Assembly: GCA_947455215.1 (NCBI GenBank)
Contig: CANGNA010000013.1
Coordinates: 16,069-80,068, forward strand
DNA from: Chitinophagaceae bacterium
Lineage (GTDB): Bacteria; Bacteroidota; Bacteroidia; Chitinophagales; Chitinophagaceae
DNA: 64,000 bases
Reading direction: 5' to 3'
The stretch's first letter is position 1. Each line of letters starts with the position of its first letter. The notes beneath the pieces were generated by a model that saw nothing but the letters and a program-made list of their open reading frames with translations, was not told the origin of the DNA and made no database searches. Below, piece after piece: positions 34,379 to 44,614 of this stretch. Both the position numbers and the translations under genes were made by a program.

Positions 34379-35410
34379 TTATTTCATCAGGAAAGGCATC
34401 CTGGCAATATTCTTCAGTGCCATACCCGTTCCCCTTACCACTGCGCGTAGCGGATCTTCGGCCACGTGCACCGGCAGTTTTATCTTATGAGAGATACGCT
34501 TATCAAGGCCGCGCAGCAATGCACCGCCACCTGTAAGGTACAAGCCACGGCGATAGATATCTGCGGCCAGTTCCGGCGGCGTGCTTTCCAGTGCTTTCAG
34601 GATGGCCTCTTCTACCTTGAAGATCGATTTGTCGAGCGCTTCTGCTACTTCCTGGTAAGATACCATGATCTGCTTAGGGATGCCCGTTACCAGGTCGCGC
34701 CCGTTAACAGCGATCTCATCAGGAGGGTTGTCCAGATCTTTCAGCGCAGAGCCTACGTGTATCTTTATCTGTTCAGCAGTACGTTCACCTATCATCAGAC
34801 TATGATAGCGGCGCATAGCCTCCATAATATCACCTGTAAACTCATCGCCTGCAATACGTATAGACTGATCGCAAACGATACCCGCCAGCGCTATTACGGA
34901 TATACCCGTAGTACCACCGCCTATGTCTATGATCATGTTACCGGTAGGCTCTTCTACATCAATACCAATACCCAGGGCCGCGGCCATAGGCTCGTGTATC
35001 ATGTATACTTCCTTGGCGCCTGCCTGTTCGGCAGAGTCGCGCACGGCGCGCTTTTCCACCTCAGTGATGCTGGACGGTATGCATATTACCATTCTCCAGC
35101 TGGGCGGGAACATTGGCTTCTTAGGGTATACCAGTTTTATCATCTCGCGTAGCATGCCTTCGGCAGCATTAAAGTCTGCGATCACACCGTCTTTAAGGGG
35201 GCGGATGGTCTTCAGATTTTCGTGCGTCTTTTCATGCATCATCATCGCCTTCTTACCTACTGCTACAATTTTATTTGTGGTCCGGTCTATGGCTACTATC
35301 GATGGTTCATCTACAACTACCTGGTCATTATGTATTATCAGCGTATTGGCAGTGCCAAGATCTATCGCTATTTCCTGAGTTAAAAATTTAAAGAAGCCTA
35401 AAAAGCTCAT
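34379..35410 (-). CDS. mreB: rod shape-determining protein MreB (actin homologue)
   Basis: 343 residues. Actin-fold phosphate loops IAIDLGTANTLIIHNDQ (residue 13 on) and GNMIIDIGGGTTGISVIALA (about 155), the adenosine loop YLTGGGALLRGLDKRI (about 285), and MIHEPMAAALGIGIDVEEP match MreB throughout, at normal length. It polymerises under the inner membrane and directs lateral wall growth. First gene of the mreBCD cluster. Confidence 0.98.
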   Translation of the reverse strand: MSFLGFFKFLTQEIAIDLGTANTLIIHNDQVVVDEPSIVAIDRTTNKIVAVGKKAMMMHEKTHENLKTIRPLKDGVIADFNAAEGMLREMIKLVYPKKPMFPPSWRMVICIPSSITEVEKRAVRDSAEQAGAKEVYMIHEPMAAALGIGIDVEEPTGNMIIDIGGGTTGISVIALAGIVCDQSIRIAGDEFTGDIMEAMRRYHSLMIGERTAEQIKIHVGSALKDLDNPPDEIAVNGRDLVTGIPKQIMVSYQEVAEALDKSIFKVEEAILKALESTPPELAADIYRRGLYLTGGGALLRGLDKRISHKIKLPVHVAEDPLRAVVRGTGMALKNIARMPFLMK

Positions 35411-35896
35411 TATGTGTTTTTTTATAATAATCGCAAAATGCGAAAAAGTATGTCTGTGAAGCGGTAAAAAATACCGTATTGCTGCAAAATTATGTAAATA
35501 ATGACAGCATTACCGGAAAATTACAAGATGTTTGGAAAAAATGGCACTTTATTTTCCGCAGGACACAAATAAATATAATCTATTTAAAACCATAAACATA
35601 TGTTGGCGGGTATTCCGGGACTAAGCAGCGCAAAACAAGGCGGTAGATAAAGGTTAGCGTTAAAGCAGCCAAGTGGACTTTAGTGCCCGGCGGGCATGTG
35701 AATTTTAGCAAATTTCGATTACTTTTGCCGCCGGGCGCAAGCCCTGTTTTTATATGTACTCCAGCACAACGGTCAAATTTCAGCATTCGCTACGCTTCAA
35801 CCTTAGTTGAGGTGCGGCAGAATTTTGGATATTTTGATGCCGGGGCCATTAAAAGACAGTTTCCAAAATTTCGCCATTTAAATTTGATATTGTTAT
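35411..35896. other. 486-bp spacer between mreB and carB
   Basis: Divergent promoters for mreB and carB must lie here. The stretch is AT-rich at both ends, with a central part holding weak open frames (35580..35786 minus and 35683..35919 plus) that look non-coding. I see no RNA gene or repeat. A carB-proximal TTTGATATTGTTATATG gives a possible TTTG element 10 bases before the start. Confidence 0.4.
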
Positions 35897-38740
35897 ATGC
35901 CTCTCGACACCTCCATTAAAAGTGTATTGATCATTGGTTCCGGACCTATAGTTATTGGCCAGGCGTGCGAATTCGATTATTCGGGTTCACAGGCAGCCAG
36001 GAGCTTAAGGGAAGAAGGAATAAAGGTCATCCTTATTAACTCTAATCCGGCAACCATAATGACCGACCCCATTATGGCAGACAGGGTGTACCTGTTGCCG
36101 CTTACTGTAGAGAGCCTGGAGCAAATACTGGAAGAGAACCAGATAGACGCGGTATTGCCTACCATGGGCGGACAAACTGCGCTGAACCTTGCCAAAGAGG
36201 GAGAAGAAATAGGCTTGTGGGAGCGCTACAACGTGCGCCTGATAGGCGTGGACATCAAGGCTATAGATAAGGCAGAAGACCGCGAGCAGTTCCGCAGGTG
36301 GATGATAGATATAGACGTGCCTGTGGCAGAAGCGAAGACCGCCAACTCGCTGCTGGAAGGCAAAGAGTTTGCACAGCATATAGGCCTGCCAATAGTTATC
36401 CGTCCGTCATTCACGCTGGGTGGCTCCGGCGGTAGTATCGTATATCGCAAAGAAGACCTGGATGGCGCGCTTGACCGCGGCCTCACCGCCTCGCCTATAC
36501 ACGAGGTGCTGGTAGAACGTGCCGTGATGGGCTGGAAAGAGTTTGAGCTGGAACTGCTGCGTGATAAAGAAGACAATGTGGTGATCATATGCACGGTAGA
36601 GAACTTTGACCCGATGGGTATACATACCGGTGACAGTATAACAGTGGCCCCTGCCATGACGCTGAGCGATACTGCCTTCCAGCTGATGCGCAACACTGCA
36701 ATAAAGATGATGCGCGACCTGGGCAACTTTGCCGGCGGCTGTAACGTGCAGTTTGCACTGAACCCTGAGACAGAAGAAATAATAGCGATAGAGATCAACC
36801 CGCGCGTTAGCCGTTCATCGGCACTGGCCTCGAAGGCCACAGGCTACCCTATTGCCAAGATAGCCTCTAAGCTGGCCATAGGTTATACACTTGACGAACT
36901 GAAGAACCAGATCACGCAAACCACATCGGCCTACTTTGAGCCTGCGCTTGATTATGTTATCGTAAAGATGCCACGCTGGAACTTTGATAAATTTAAAGGT
37001 GCAGATGATACACTCGGCTTCCAGATGAAGTCTGTAGGTGAAGTAATGGCCATAGGCCGCACCTTCCCAGAGGCACTACAGAAGGCCTGCCAAAGCCTGG
37101 AGAACAATGCAACAGGGCTCTCCTACATCAGCCAGCAAAGGCTGAGGCCGGAAGAGCTGATAGATACGCTTAAGCGCCCTACATGGGACCGTATCTTCCG
37201 TATAAAGGAAGCTATGGCTGCAGGTGTATCGATAAAGACGATACGGGAGCTTACACAGATAGACCGCTGGTTCCTGTACCAGATACAGGATATTATAAAG
37301 CTGGAGAATGATCTTAAAGCTGCCAAGCACATTGAAAAGCTGACGTATGACCAGATGTTCGAGGCCAAGAAAATGGGCTTCAGCGATGAGCAGATAGCAG
37401 AGCAACTGAAAGACTGCACAGCAGAAGAAGTGTATGAGCACAGGAAGGCGCTGGGCATTACCAGGGTATACAAAATGGTGGATACGTGCAGTGCTGAATT
37501 TGAGGCCAAGACCCCTTACTTCTATAGCACATTTGAGCACCAACCTACAAATGGTACTGTAAGCAACAATGAGAGCATCCGCTCTGATAAGAAGAAGATA
37601 ATAGTGCTGGGATCGGGGCCGAACAGGATAGGGCAGGGTATAGAGTTTGACTACTGTTGCACGCATGGCTTGCTGGCTATTAAAGACTGTGGTTACGAAG
37701 CTATAATGGTGAACTGCAACCCCGAAACCGTGTCTACAGACTTTGACATTGCCGACAAGCTGTACTTTGAGCCAGTGTACTGGGAGCACCTGTGGGAGAT
37801 AATAGAACACGAGCAACCCGATGGCGTGATCGTTCAGCTGGGTGGCCAGACCGCATTGAAGCTGGCGCGCAGGCTGCATGAAAAGGGCATCAAGATAATA
37901 GGCACATCGTTCGATGATATGGACATTGCCGAAGACCGCGGCCGCTTCAGCGATCTGCTGAAAGAGCTGAATATCCCGTACCCTAATTACGGTACCGCCT
38001 ACACTACCGACGAAGCCATAGAAGTAGCTGCCCAGGTAGGCTACCCTGTGCTTGTTCGACCATCGTATGTATTGGGCGGACAAAGGATGCGCATTGTTAT
38101 TAACGATGAAGAACTGGAACGTGGTGTGGTAAGCCTGCTGAAGCACCTGCCAGGTAATAAGATATTGATAGACCACTTCCTGGACAGATGCCAGGAGGCT
38201 GAAGTAGATGCCATATGCGACGGTGAGGAAGTGCATATAATGGGGATGATGGAACATATAGAGCCGGCGGGCATACACAGCGGCGACAGCCATGCTTTGC
38301 TGCCGGTGTTCAACCTGGGTCCGCTGGTAGTAGAGGAGATGGCAGATATAGCGAAGAAGATAGCCCTGAAGCTGAACATAAAGGGCCTGATCAACATACA
38401 ATACGCTATTAAAGATGGTAAGGTGTTTGTGATAGAAGCCAACCCGCGTGCCAGTCGCACCACACCATTTATAGCCAAGGCATATGGTATCCCTTACCTG
38501 AACATAGCCACCAAAGTAATGATGGGTGAGGCTAAGCTGAAAGACTTTACCTTTAACAAGCAGCTGGAAGGCTTTGCAGTAAAAGAACCGATATTCAGTT
38601 TCAACAAATTCCCGAATGTAAATAAGGAGCTTGGCCCGGAGATGAAGAGTACCGGCGAGGCCATCCGCTTTATTAAAAACCTTAGGGACCCCTGGTTCAG
38701 GCAGCTGTATAAAGAACGCAGCATGCACCTGAGCAAGTAA
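35897..38740 (+). CDS. carB: carbamoyl-phosphate synthase large subunit, without C-terminal regulatory domain
   Basis: 947 residues. Two ATP-grasp halves: [20 protein letters not shown] (residue 10 on) with [14 protein letters not shown], and [20 protein letters not shown] (about 570) with [16 protein letters not shown]. The first makes carboxyphosphate from bicarbonate, the second phosphorylates carbamate; ammonia comes from CarA. The protein ends at [11 protein letters not shown], just after the second ATP-grasp half. The MGS-like allosteric domain of the E. coli type (about 1073 residues) is lacking, so UMP/ornithine control should differ. Short forms of this kind are familiar in Bacteroidota. 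carA is not in the window. Confidence 0.95.
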   Translation: MPLDTSIKSVLIIGSGPIVIGQACEFDYSGSQAARSLREEGIKVILINSNPATIMTDPIMADRVYLLPLTVESLEQILEENQIDAVLPTMGGQTALNLAKEGEEIGLWERYNVRLIGVDIKAIDKAEDREQFRRWMIDIDVPVAEAKTANSLLEGKEFAQHIGLPIVIRPSFTLGGSGGSIVYRKEDLDGALDRGLTASPIHEVLVERAVMGWKEFELELLRDKEDNVVIICTVENFDPMGIHTGDSITVAPAMTLSDTAFQLMRNTAIKMMRDLGNFAGGCNVQFALNPETEEIIAIEINPRVSRSSALASKATGYPIAKIASKLAIGYTLDELKNQITQTTSAYFEPALDYVIVKMPRWNFDKFKGADDTLGFQMKSVGEVMAIGRTFPEALQKACQSLENNATGLSYISQQRLRPEELIDTLKRPTWDRIFRIKEAMAAGVSIKTIRELTQIDRWFLYQIQDIIKLENDLKAAKHIEKLTYDQMFEAKKMGFSDEQIAEQLKDCTAEEVYEHRKALGITRVYKMVDTCSAEFEAKTPYFYSTFEHQPTNGTVSNNESIRSDKKKIIVLGSGPNRIGQGIEFDYCCTHGLLAIKDCGYEAIMVNCNPETVSTDFDIADKLYFEPVYWEHLWEIIEHEQPDGVIVQLGGQTALKLARRLHEKGIKIIGTSFDDMDIAEDRGRFSDLLKELNIPYPNYGTAYTTDEAIEVAAQVGYPVLVRPSYVLGGQRMRIVINDEELERGVVSLLKHLPGNKILIDHFLDRCQEAEVDAICDGEEVHIMGMMEHIEPAGIHSGDSHALLPVFNLGPLVVEEMADIAKKIALKLNIKGLINIQYAIKDGKVFVIEANPRASRTTPFIAKAYGIPYLNIATKVMMGEAKLKDFTFNKQLEGFAVKEPIFSFNKFPNVNKELGPEMKSTGEAIRFIKNLRDPWFRQLYKERSMHLSK

Positions 38741-38745
38741 CATAC

Positions 38746-39882
38746 ATGAGACAGTTATTTTTGTGCCTCACCCTTTTCCTGACCATGCCTGCTGCCGCGC
38801 AGATAACCCTGACTGCGGCAGACTACCCTGCTGTGCTTACAGGAACCGATAGCATAAAAGTAACTGTCTCTGCATCACCTTTCCCGGCACTGATTACCGG
38901 TGGCGGCAATATGTGGGATATGACCATTAACACAGACAGTTTGCCTGTGTTGCATAACTACCGCGTTCCTGCTGCGGGCTTCCAGTATGCTGATAGTGCT
39001 GCATGTACTTTGTTTCGTTTTACTTTCCCCGGAAAAGCCATACGCACGCAGCTGATGTCGGGACATGCAGAGGAAGGTTGGATAATTGGTGATACCAGTT
39101 ATAACATTGGTTTTATCACCACAAGCGCATACGACAGTCTCTTCATCCCTGCGCAAACAGATTTTTATAGCGTGCAGCGGAACATACTTATCTACCCGGC
39201 TACAGATGCCTCATCGTGGTCGTCTTCTTTTTTTGTTGATCTACAGTTTCAACTTTCGATGGCGTTTCCGGCATATAACCATGCACCGGGGTACAGGCGA
39301 TCGTACGTGCAGGAAAACTGTTTTGTGACCGGATGGGGGCAGATGCGTATTAATGATGCGAACGGTAACCCCGGCGAATACCTGGATGTGCTGCAGGTGC
39401 AGATAAGGCGCATAACTACAGATAGCTTTTTTCTGAATGGTGTGCCTATGGCGCCGAGCGTGCTGCCCGTGTTTAATGTGTACCAGGGCATGGCAGATAC
39501 TGTTTATGAACATAACTACTACCGCAAGGGCGAGATAACGCCGCTGGCCAATGTGCGGTTCAAAGATGCGATATATACACAGCCGGTAATGGCGCGCAAG
39601 CACGTGCAGCGCCTGATGCGTGTTGGGGTAGCGGATGTACCAACTACCAAGGAGGTGAAAGTGTATCCGCAGCCGCTGACAGGTGAGGAGCTGATGATAT
39701 CTATACCGCCGGGGAGATATGCATATACGCTGTACGACATGAAAGGGATAAATGTGGCATCGGGTGTTGTATCTGCCACTAACAATACATGTAAGCTTGC
39801 ATTGCCTGAAAGCATAGCAGCAGGACAATACTTGTTGTGCATAGCAGGTATGCGATCTGTACCGGTAAATATTCAACGATAA
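38746..39882 (+). CDS. secreted protein with T9SS sorting domain
   Basis: 378 residues. Signal peptide (LFLCLTLFLTMPAAAQ), a beta-rich body of about 270 residues with no family I recognise (GGGNMWDMTINTDSLPVLHN, DLQFQLSMAFPAYNHAPGYR), and a T9SS type A C-terminal domain: VKVYPQPLTGEELMISIPPG, YTLYDMKGINVASG, CKLALPESIAAGQYLLCIAG. Exported through the type IX system and likely surface-held or released. It begins 5 bp after the carB stop. Confidence 0.8.
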   Translation: MRQLFLCLTLFLTMPAAAQITLTAADYPAVLTGTDSIKVTVSASPFPALITGGGNMWDMTINTDSLPVLHNYRVPAAGFQYADSAACTLFRFTFPGKAIRTQLMSGHAEEGWIIGDTSYNIGFITTSAYDSLFIPAQTDFYSVQRNILIYPATDASSWSSSFFVDLQFQLSMAFPAYNHAPGYRRSYVQENCFVTGWGQMRINDANGNPGEYLDVLQVQIRRITTDSFFLNGVPMAPSVLPVFNVYQGMADTVYEHNYYRKGEITPLANVRFKDAIYTQPVMARKHVQRLMRVGVADVPTTKEVKVYPQPLTGEELMISIPPGRYAYTLYDMKGINVASGVVSATNNTCKLALPESIAAGQYLLCIAGMRSVPVNIQR

Positions 39883-39891
39883 TAACGAGTC

Positions 39892-41328
39892 TTGATGACA
39901 CCAGCATCTACATCGGCGCTAAAGAAACTGTCGGCCCTGGGCCTGGCGGCTATGGCTGTGCTGGCCATTGGAGGTGTGGTGTTTTACAAAGAGCGCCTGC
40001 TCTTTGCTGATTCCAGTTTTATTGCTTTTAACATACTGAACCTGGGCAAGCTGTATGTGCAGGAACACAGGTATGGCAGCTTTATTACCCAAATGGTATT
40101 GCTGGCCGGCTGCAAACTGCACCTGCCGATCTCGGTGGTGCTGAAGGGATACACATTCAGTTTCAATTTCTTTTACCTGCTGGTTGCGGCAGTGGTATAT
40201 AGGTGCCGGCAGTATGCCTTGGTCATCATCATGTCGCTATACTATGTGTTGCTGGTGAGCGATACTTATTTCTGGACCAATAACGAGATACACCAGGCCA
40301 TAGCGTGGATGTTCCTGTTTTATGGCGTGGTGCTGCGCATGGCTGCCGATAAGGTACGGTGGCCGCTGTTGCTGCCCGTATTTGTATTGCTGGCCTTCCT
40401 GGCGCTGTATACGCATTTTATTGTGATCCTTCCTTTTGGTTTTTTATGGGTGTTCCTGTGGCTAAGGAACGAGGATTGGCCATTCAGCAAAAAGGAATCG
40501 TGGTGGCTGAGCGTGCTGCTGCTGCTGATAGTGGCCAGTAAGTTCCTGCTATTGAAAAGCAACAGCTATGACGATGCCCACCTGAACAACATTACGCACT
40601 TATGCCTTAGAGACCTGTACCTGTGCTACGTAAGCGATGGTGTGAAGGTCTTTCTGTACCGGGTACTTACCAACTACTGGGTAGTGTTGGGCATAGTACC
40701 CGCGGGGCTAATCGCGGCACGTAAGGCAAATAAGCAGGTAGCCATATGGAGCGCGATGGCAATAGTGGGCTATATAAGTATAATGGGCATTACCTACCCT
40801 ATGGGCGATATACTACAGTTCCATATAGAAAGTGAATGGCAAAGCCTTGCCGTGATAATGTCTGCGGCATTTGTGTATTACGCACTGCCGGCAATGAATT
40901 TGAGAGTGGCTGCAGTGGCATTAGTATGTATATTTTTAGCCCGTTTCTTTTATATCGGGCGGTCTGAGAAAATATTTAGCTGGCGCGTACGTTATACACA
41001 AAACGTATTGGATGCCATGAAAAATAAAGGTATCAACAAACTGGTGTTGGCGAATGATAGTACCCTGCATGCGCAGTATATGCTCGACTTTACCCTACCC
41101 GAGGAAAGCACACTATTGAGTGCCATGGACGGAGATGTGCCACAACGCACCTTTTTGTTTGCAGATACATATAGCATTGCCAACAGGGCAGATCTGGCCA
41201 ATCCGAAGATGGTGCGTGCCAGCTGGAGCGGGATGAAGCCTGCTGATTGGAACTATGAATATTTTAAACCGGATACTACACATCCTTATGTGATCACCAC
41301 CATAAAAGACCTTTTCACTCGTCAATAA
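39892..41328 (+). CDS. polytopic membrane protein, tandem paralogue 1
   Basis: 478 residues with about 11 predicted membrane helices (LAAMAVLAIGGVVFY, SFNFFYLLVAAVVYRCR, YALVIIMSLYYVLLV, AWMFLFYGVVLRM, LLLPVFVLLAFLALYTHFIV, WLSVLLLLIVASKFLLL and others). The C-terminal 120 residues are soluble (VRYTQNVLDAMKNKGINKLV). Overall layout recalls GT-C-type glycosyltransferases or oligosaccharide export proteins, but no acidic catalytic loop is clear, so function is left open. Its stop and the next start share TAATG; the two genes are clearly duplicated. Confidence 0.65.
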   Translation: MMTPASTSALKKLSALGLAAMAVLAIGGVVFYKERLLFADSSFIAFNILNLGKLYVQEHRYGSFITQMVLLAGCKLHLPISVVLKGYTFSFNFFYLLVAAVVYRCRQYALVIIMSLYYVLLVSDTYFWTNNEIHQAIAWMFLFYGVVLRMAADKVRWPLLLPVFVLLAFLALYTHFIVILPFGFLWVFLWLRNEDWPFSKKESWWLSVLLLLIVASKFLLLKSNSYDDAHLNNITHLCLRDLYLCYVSDGVKVFLYRVLTNYWVVLGIVPAGLIAARKANKQVAIWSAMAIVGYISIMGITYPMGDILQFHIESEWQSLAVIMSAAFVYYALPAMNLRVAAVALVCIFLARFFYIGRSEKIFSWRVRYTQNVLDAMKNKGINKLVLANDSTLHAQYMLDFTLPEESTLLSAMDGDVPQRTFLFADTYSIANRADLANPKMVRASWSGMKPADWNYEYFKPDTTHPYVITTIKDLFTRQ

Positions 41329-42767
41329 TGACCCAAGACCCAAGATCAAAAAAGTTAGCATTCATTAGCCTTGGTGCTATGCTTGTGTTGGTAGCCGGCT
41401 CAGCCTGGTTTTACAAGGAAAAGGCGCTTTTCACAGATACTGCTTATGTGTTGTTCAATATCATCAACAACGGGCAGTTGGCGATTCAGTTCAACCGGTA
41501 TGGGGCGCTGATAGCGCAAGGAGTCCCATATTTAGGCCAGATGCTGCATATGCCCCTAAAGACCATGCTGATCATGTATGCCGCCTGGCCATACTTATGC
41601 TACAGCATTGTGGCAGGGGTACTTATTTTGCGGTACCGGCAATACAACCTGGCTATATTAATGGCCTTGTTCTATGTGCTATTTGTTAGCCAGTCGTTTT
41701 ACTGGGGCAGCGAGATCCCGCAAGGCATGGCCTTCCTGTTTCTGATGATGGGCACTGCATTGCATATGGGTAACAGGAATGTGGGGTTGTGGAAAATAGC
41801 AGTCCCTTTTGTTTTTTGTGGTGTGGTCGCTATGTTCACCCATTTTACTATAATGGTAGCGGGTGTGTACCTGTGGGTCTACTTACTGTTAGATAAGGGT
41901 AGCTGGCCATTCACAAGGCAGCGAACTATATTGTTGAGCATACTGCTATTAGCTTGTATTGCTTCTAAGTTTGTTTATTCATTGGTGATTGCCAAAGGCA
42001 CCGGCGATGGACCGTTCCTGAAAAATGTATTTACTTGCTCTATTCGGGATATATACCATATGTTCTCTACCCCAGTGGTCCGTACGTTTTTGTATAGGTG
42101 TATCACCGTATATTGGGTGGGGACGATAGTGTTTTTATCAGGTATGATACGCTTGTTCCAAAGAAGAAAATATATCCTTGCAACATGGACAATGCTAAGT
42201 GTGCTAGGATATATGTGTGTCGTCTCCCTGACCTTCACAGAATGGGGGGAAACGGCCTCGGTTTTCCATATAGAGAGTGAATGGCTCTGCATGTCAGTTT
42301 TGCTCATTACGCCCTTTGCTTTTGATTTTCTGCGGGCGGCTAAGGGTGGGTATTTACTGCTGTTGCTGCCACTCATCTTTATTGCACGGTTTGTGTACAT
42401 TTACCAGGCAGTTGCCCCATTTGAGACCCATTTGCAAATGCAGGCTCGTGCATTGGGAAGTATGAAACAAAAAGGCATTAGGAAGGTAGCGATAGTTTGG
42501 ACAGCAACCTTCTCCAAACCATATGTTGCCGACTGGGCAGCGCAATATGAGACAATGCTATCATCAGCTTTGGATGGAGATAGCCCGCAGTATAATTACT
42601 GCGTGGTGCGGGAAGAGGATACACTGCGGATAAAGGCGCTGAAACCAGCGGCATTCGCAATGGCATTTACAACACCCGCCCCGTTACAGCTAAATAGGCA
42701 ATATTTCAGGATGGACACTGTGCAGGACTGGAAAGTGATGACATATGAAGAACTAACAGAAAAATAA
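41328..42767 (+). CDS. polytopic membrane protein, tandem paralogue 2
   Basis: 479 residues, same length and topology as its upstream neighbour. Matching landmarks are KERLLFADSSFIAFNILN in paralogue 1 against KEKALFTDTAYVLFNIIN here, WPFSKKESWWLSVLLLL against WPFTRQRTILLSILLLA, and FHIESEW in both. The soluble tail ends MDTVQDWKVMTYEEL. Start codon overlaps the upstream stop (TAATG). The amino-acid divergence implies an old duplication. They may form a heteromer. Function unknown. Confidence 0.65.
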   Translation: MTQDPRSKKLAFISLGAMLVLVAGSAWFYKEKALFTDTAYVLFNIINNGQLAIQFNRYGALIAQGVPYLGQMLHMPLKTMLIMYAAWPYLCYSIVAGVLILRYRQYNLAILMALFYVLFVSQSFYWGSEIPQGMAFLFLMMGTALHMGNRNVGLWKIAVPFVFCGVVAMFTHFTIMVAGVYLWVYLLLDKGSWPFTRQRTILLSILLLACIASKFVYSLVIAKGTGDGPFLKNVFTCSIRDIYHMFSTPVVRTFLYRCITVYWVGTIVFLSGMIRLFQRRKYILATWTMLSVLGYMCVVSLTFTEWGETASVFHIESEWLCMSVLLITPFAFDFLRAAKGGYLLLLLPLIFIARFVYIYQAVAPFETHLQMQARALGSMKQKGIRKVAIVWTATFSKPYVADWAAQYETMLSSALDGDSPQYNYCVVREEDTLRIKALKPAAFAMAFTTPAPLQLNRQYFRMDTVQDWKVMTYEELTEK

Positions 42768-42777
42768 AAGTAGAGAG

Positions 42778-43293
42778 ATGCATACAAAGAAACCAATGGA
42801 TTCGCTGGTGACGATGTCGGAGCTGGTGTTGCCGAATGATACGAATACGCTGGGCAACCTGATGGGTGGCCGCCTGATGTACTGGATGGACATTGCGGGT
42901 GCTATAGCCGCGCAGAAGCACTGCAACTGCCCTGTAGTAACTGCATCTGTAGATAATATCTCTTTTGCCAGCCCGGTAAAGCTGGGCAATGTGTTGAGTA
43001 TTGAGGCTAAGGTGACAAGGTCGTTCAACTCGTCGATGGAGGTGTACCTGAGGGTATGGGGTGAGGATATTGCCGCACAGTACAAGTACCTGTCGAACGA
43101 AGCTTACATGACCTTTGTAGCGCTTGACCCCAATGGTAAGCCGCGCAAGGTACCCGAACTGATACCAGAAACCGATAGCGAGAAAAAGATATTTGACGGT
43201 GCGCTACGCCGCCGCCAGCTGAGGCTGATACTTGGCGGTAAAATGAAACCGGAAGAAGCCACAGAACTGAAGGCATTGTTTATGCAGGAATAA
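42778..43293 (+). CDS. acyl-CoA thioesterase, hotdog fold (YciA/BFIT type)
   Basis: 171 residues. SELVLPNDTNTLGNLMGGRL holds the conserved N-x-x-G-x-x-x-G-G active-site helix start with Asn and Asp, followed by MYWMDIAGAIAAQKHCNCPV and VDNISFASPVKLGNVLSIEA, the classic acyl-CoA hydrolase layout. It hydrolyses acyl-CoA, chain length unknown. A C-terminal helical tail (RRQLRLILGGKMKPEEATEL) is extra. It starts 10 bp after the membrane pair and stops just before the photolyase gene. Confidence 0.9.
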   Translation: MHTKKPMDSLVTMSELVLPNDTNTLGNLMGGRLMYWMDIAGAIAAQKHCNCPVVTASVDNISFASPVKLGNVLSIEAKVTRSFNSSMEVYLRVWGEDIAAQYKYLSNEAYMTFVALDPNGKPRKVPELIPETDSEKKIFDGALRRRQLRLILGGKMKPEEATELKALFMQE

Positions 43294-43301
43294 GCTGAGT
43301 G

Positions 43302-44609
43302 ATGAAACAACCGATAACGATCTTCTGGTTCAGGCGAGACCTGCGCCTGCACGATAATGCCGGGCTGTACCATGCGCTGAAGATGGGCGTGCCGGTATTG
43401 CCCGTATTCATATTTGATACTGATATACTCGGCGACCTGAAAGATAAGGCGGACAGGCGGCTGGACTTTATACACAGAACGCTGGTGCAAATGCATGCAA
43501 CCCTGGAGCAGCAAGGCAGTACGCTGCACGTGTTTCACGGCAAGCCGCTGGATTGTTTCAGGGAGATAATTGATACCTATTCTGTATCCGCTGTTTATAC
43601 CAACCACGATTATGAGCCTTATGCGCGACAGCGCGATGAGGCTGTGCGCGCCTATCTTGACGCCAATGGAATAGCGTTTCACACCTTTAAAGACCAGGTG
43701 ATATTTGAAAAGAGCGAGGTGGTAAAAGACAATGGCGAGCCGTATACCGTTTACACACCTTACAGCAGAAAGTGGAAGGAGAAAATGAAGGATTTTTATT
43801 TAAGTTCTTATCCTGTAAAGAAATATGAACAACATTTCCTGAAAACGAAGCCCACAGCTATGCCAACCCTGGAAGCGCTTGGCTTTGAGGCAACAGACGT
43901 TGATGTGCCGCCGGTAGTGCTTGATGAGCAGGTGGCCAGGAAGTATGATGAAACCCGCGACCTGCCCGCCATACATGGCACCACACACATGGGCCTGCAC
44001 CTGAGGTTTGGCACAGTGAGTGTGCGGCAACTGGCAACTGAAGTAAAAGAGCTGAACGGCACCTTGTTGAACGAGCTGATATGGCGGGAATTCTTCATGA
44101 TGATCTTATGGCACTTTCCGTATGTGGTCAGTGGGTCGTTCAAGAAGGAGTATGATAATATACAGTGGCGCAATAATAAAGATGACTTTGCCAAATGGTG
44201 TGCCGGACAAACGGGCGTTGCGATAGTTGATGCCGGCATGAGGGAACTGAATACCACCGGCTTTATGCATAACCGCGTGCGGATGATAGTGGCCAGTTTT
44301 CTCACCAAGAACCTACTAATAGACTGGCGCTGGGGCGAGGCCTATTTTGCCGAGAAACTGCTGGACTATGATCTATCGGCGAACAACGGCAACTGGCAGT
44401 GGGCGGCAGGCAGCGGATGCGATGCCGCGCCTTATTTCCGCATCTTTAGCCCGGAACTGCAGACACAGAAATTTGATCCGCAACTGAAGTATGTACGCAA
44501 ATGGGTGCCGGAGTTCGAAAGCCTGCAATACAAACCGATCATTGACATCAAGGCCTCGAGAGACCGCTGCCTGAAAGAGTACAAGCGGGCGCTGGGTAAG
44601 AGCGAATAA
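43302..44609 (+). CDS. phrB: deoxyribodipyrimidine photolyase (class I CPD type)
   Basis: 435 residues from the ATG at 43302 (a GTG precedes it at 43299). The N-terminal antenna domain begins FWFRRDLRLHDNAGLYHALK, and the FAD domain has GVAIVDAGMRELNTTGFMHN, RVRMIVASFLTKNLLIDWRW, DLSANNGNWQWAAGSGCDAA and PYFRIFSPELQTQKFDPQ. The N-x-x-N-W-Q-W segment is the conserved substrate/FAD site. Repairs UV-induced cyclobutane dimers with blue light. Slightly short (E. coli 472), as for many Bacteroidota members. Forms an apparent operon with the thioesterase (8-bp gap). Confidence 0.93.
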   Translation: MKQPITIFWFRRDLRLHDNAGLYHALKMGVPVLPVFIFDTDILGDLKDKADRRLDFIHRTLVQMHATLEQQGSTLHVFHGKPLDCFREIIDTYSVSAVYTNHDYEPYARQRDEAVRAYLDANGIAFHTFKDQVIFEKSEVVKDNGEPYTVYTPYSRKWKEKMKDFYLSSYPVKKYEQHFLKTKPTAMPTLEALGFEATDVDVPPVVLDEQVARKYDETRDLPAIHGTTHMGLHLRFGTVSVRQLATEVKELNGTLLNELIWREFFMMILWHFPYVVSGSFKKEYDNIQWRNNKDDFAKWCAGQTGVAIVDAGMRELNTTGFMHNRVRMIVASFLTKNLLIDWRWGEAYFAEKLLDYDLSANNGNWQWAAGSGCDAAPYFRIFSPELQTQKFDPQLKYVRKWVPEFESLQYKPIIDIKASRDRCLKEYKRALGKSE

Positions 44610-44614
44610 ACAGG

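Noticed and set aside
37076-38743. 555-residue minus-strand frame
   Set aside because: Antisense shadow of carB, rich in Tyr, His and Leu as expected from the complement of the real codons.
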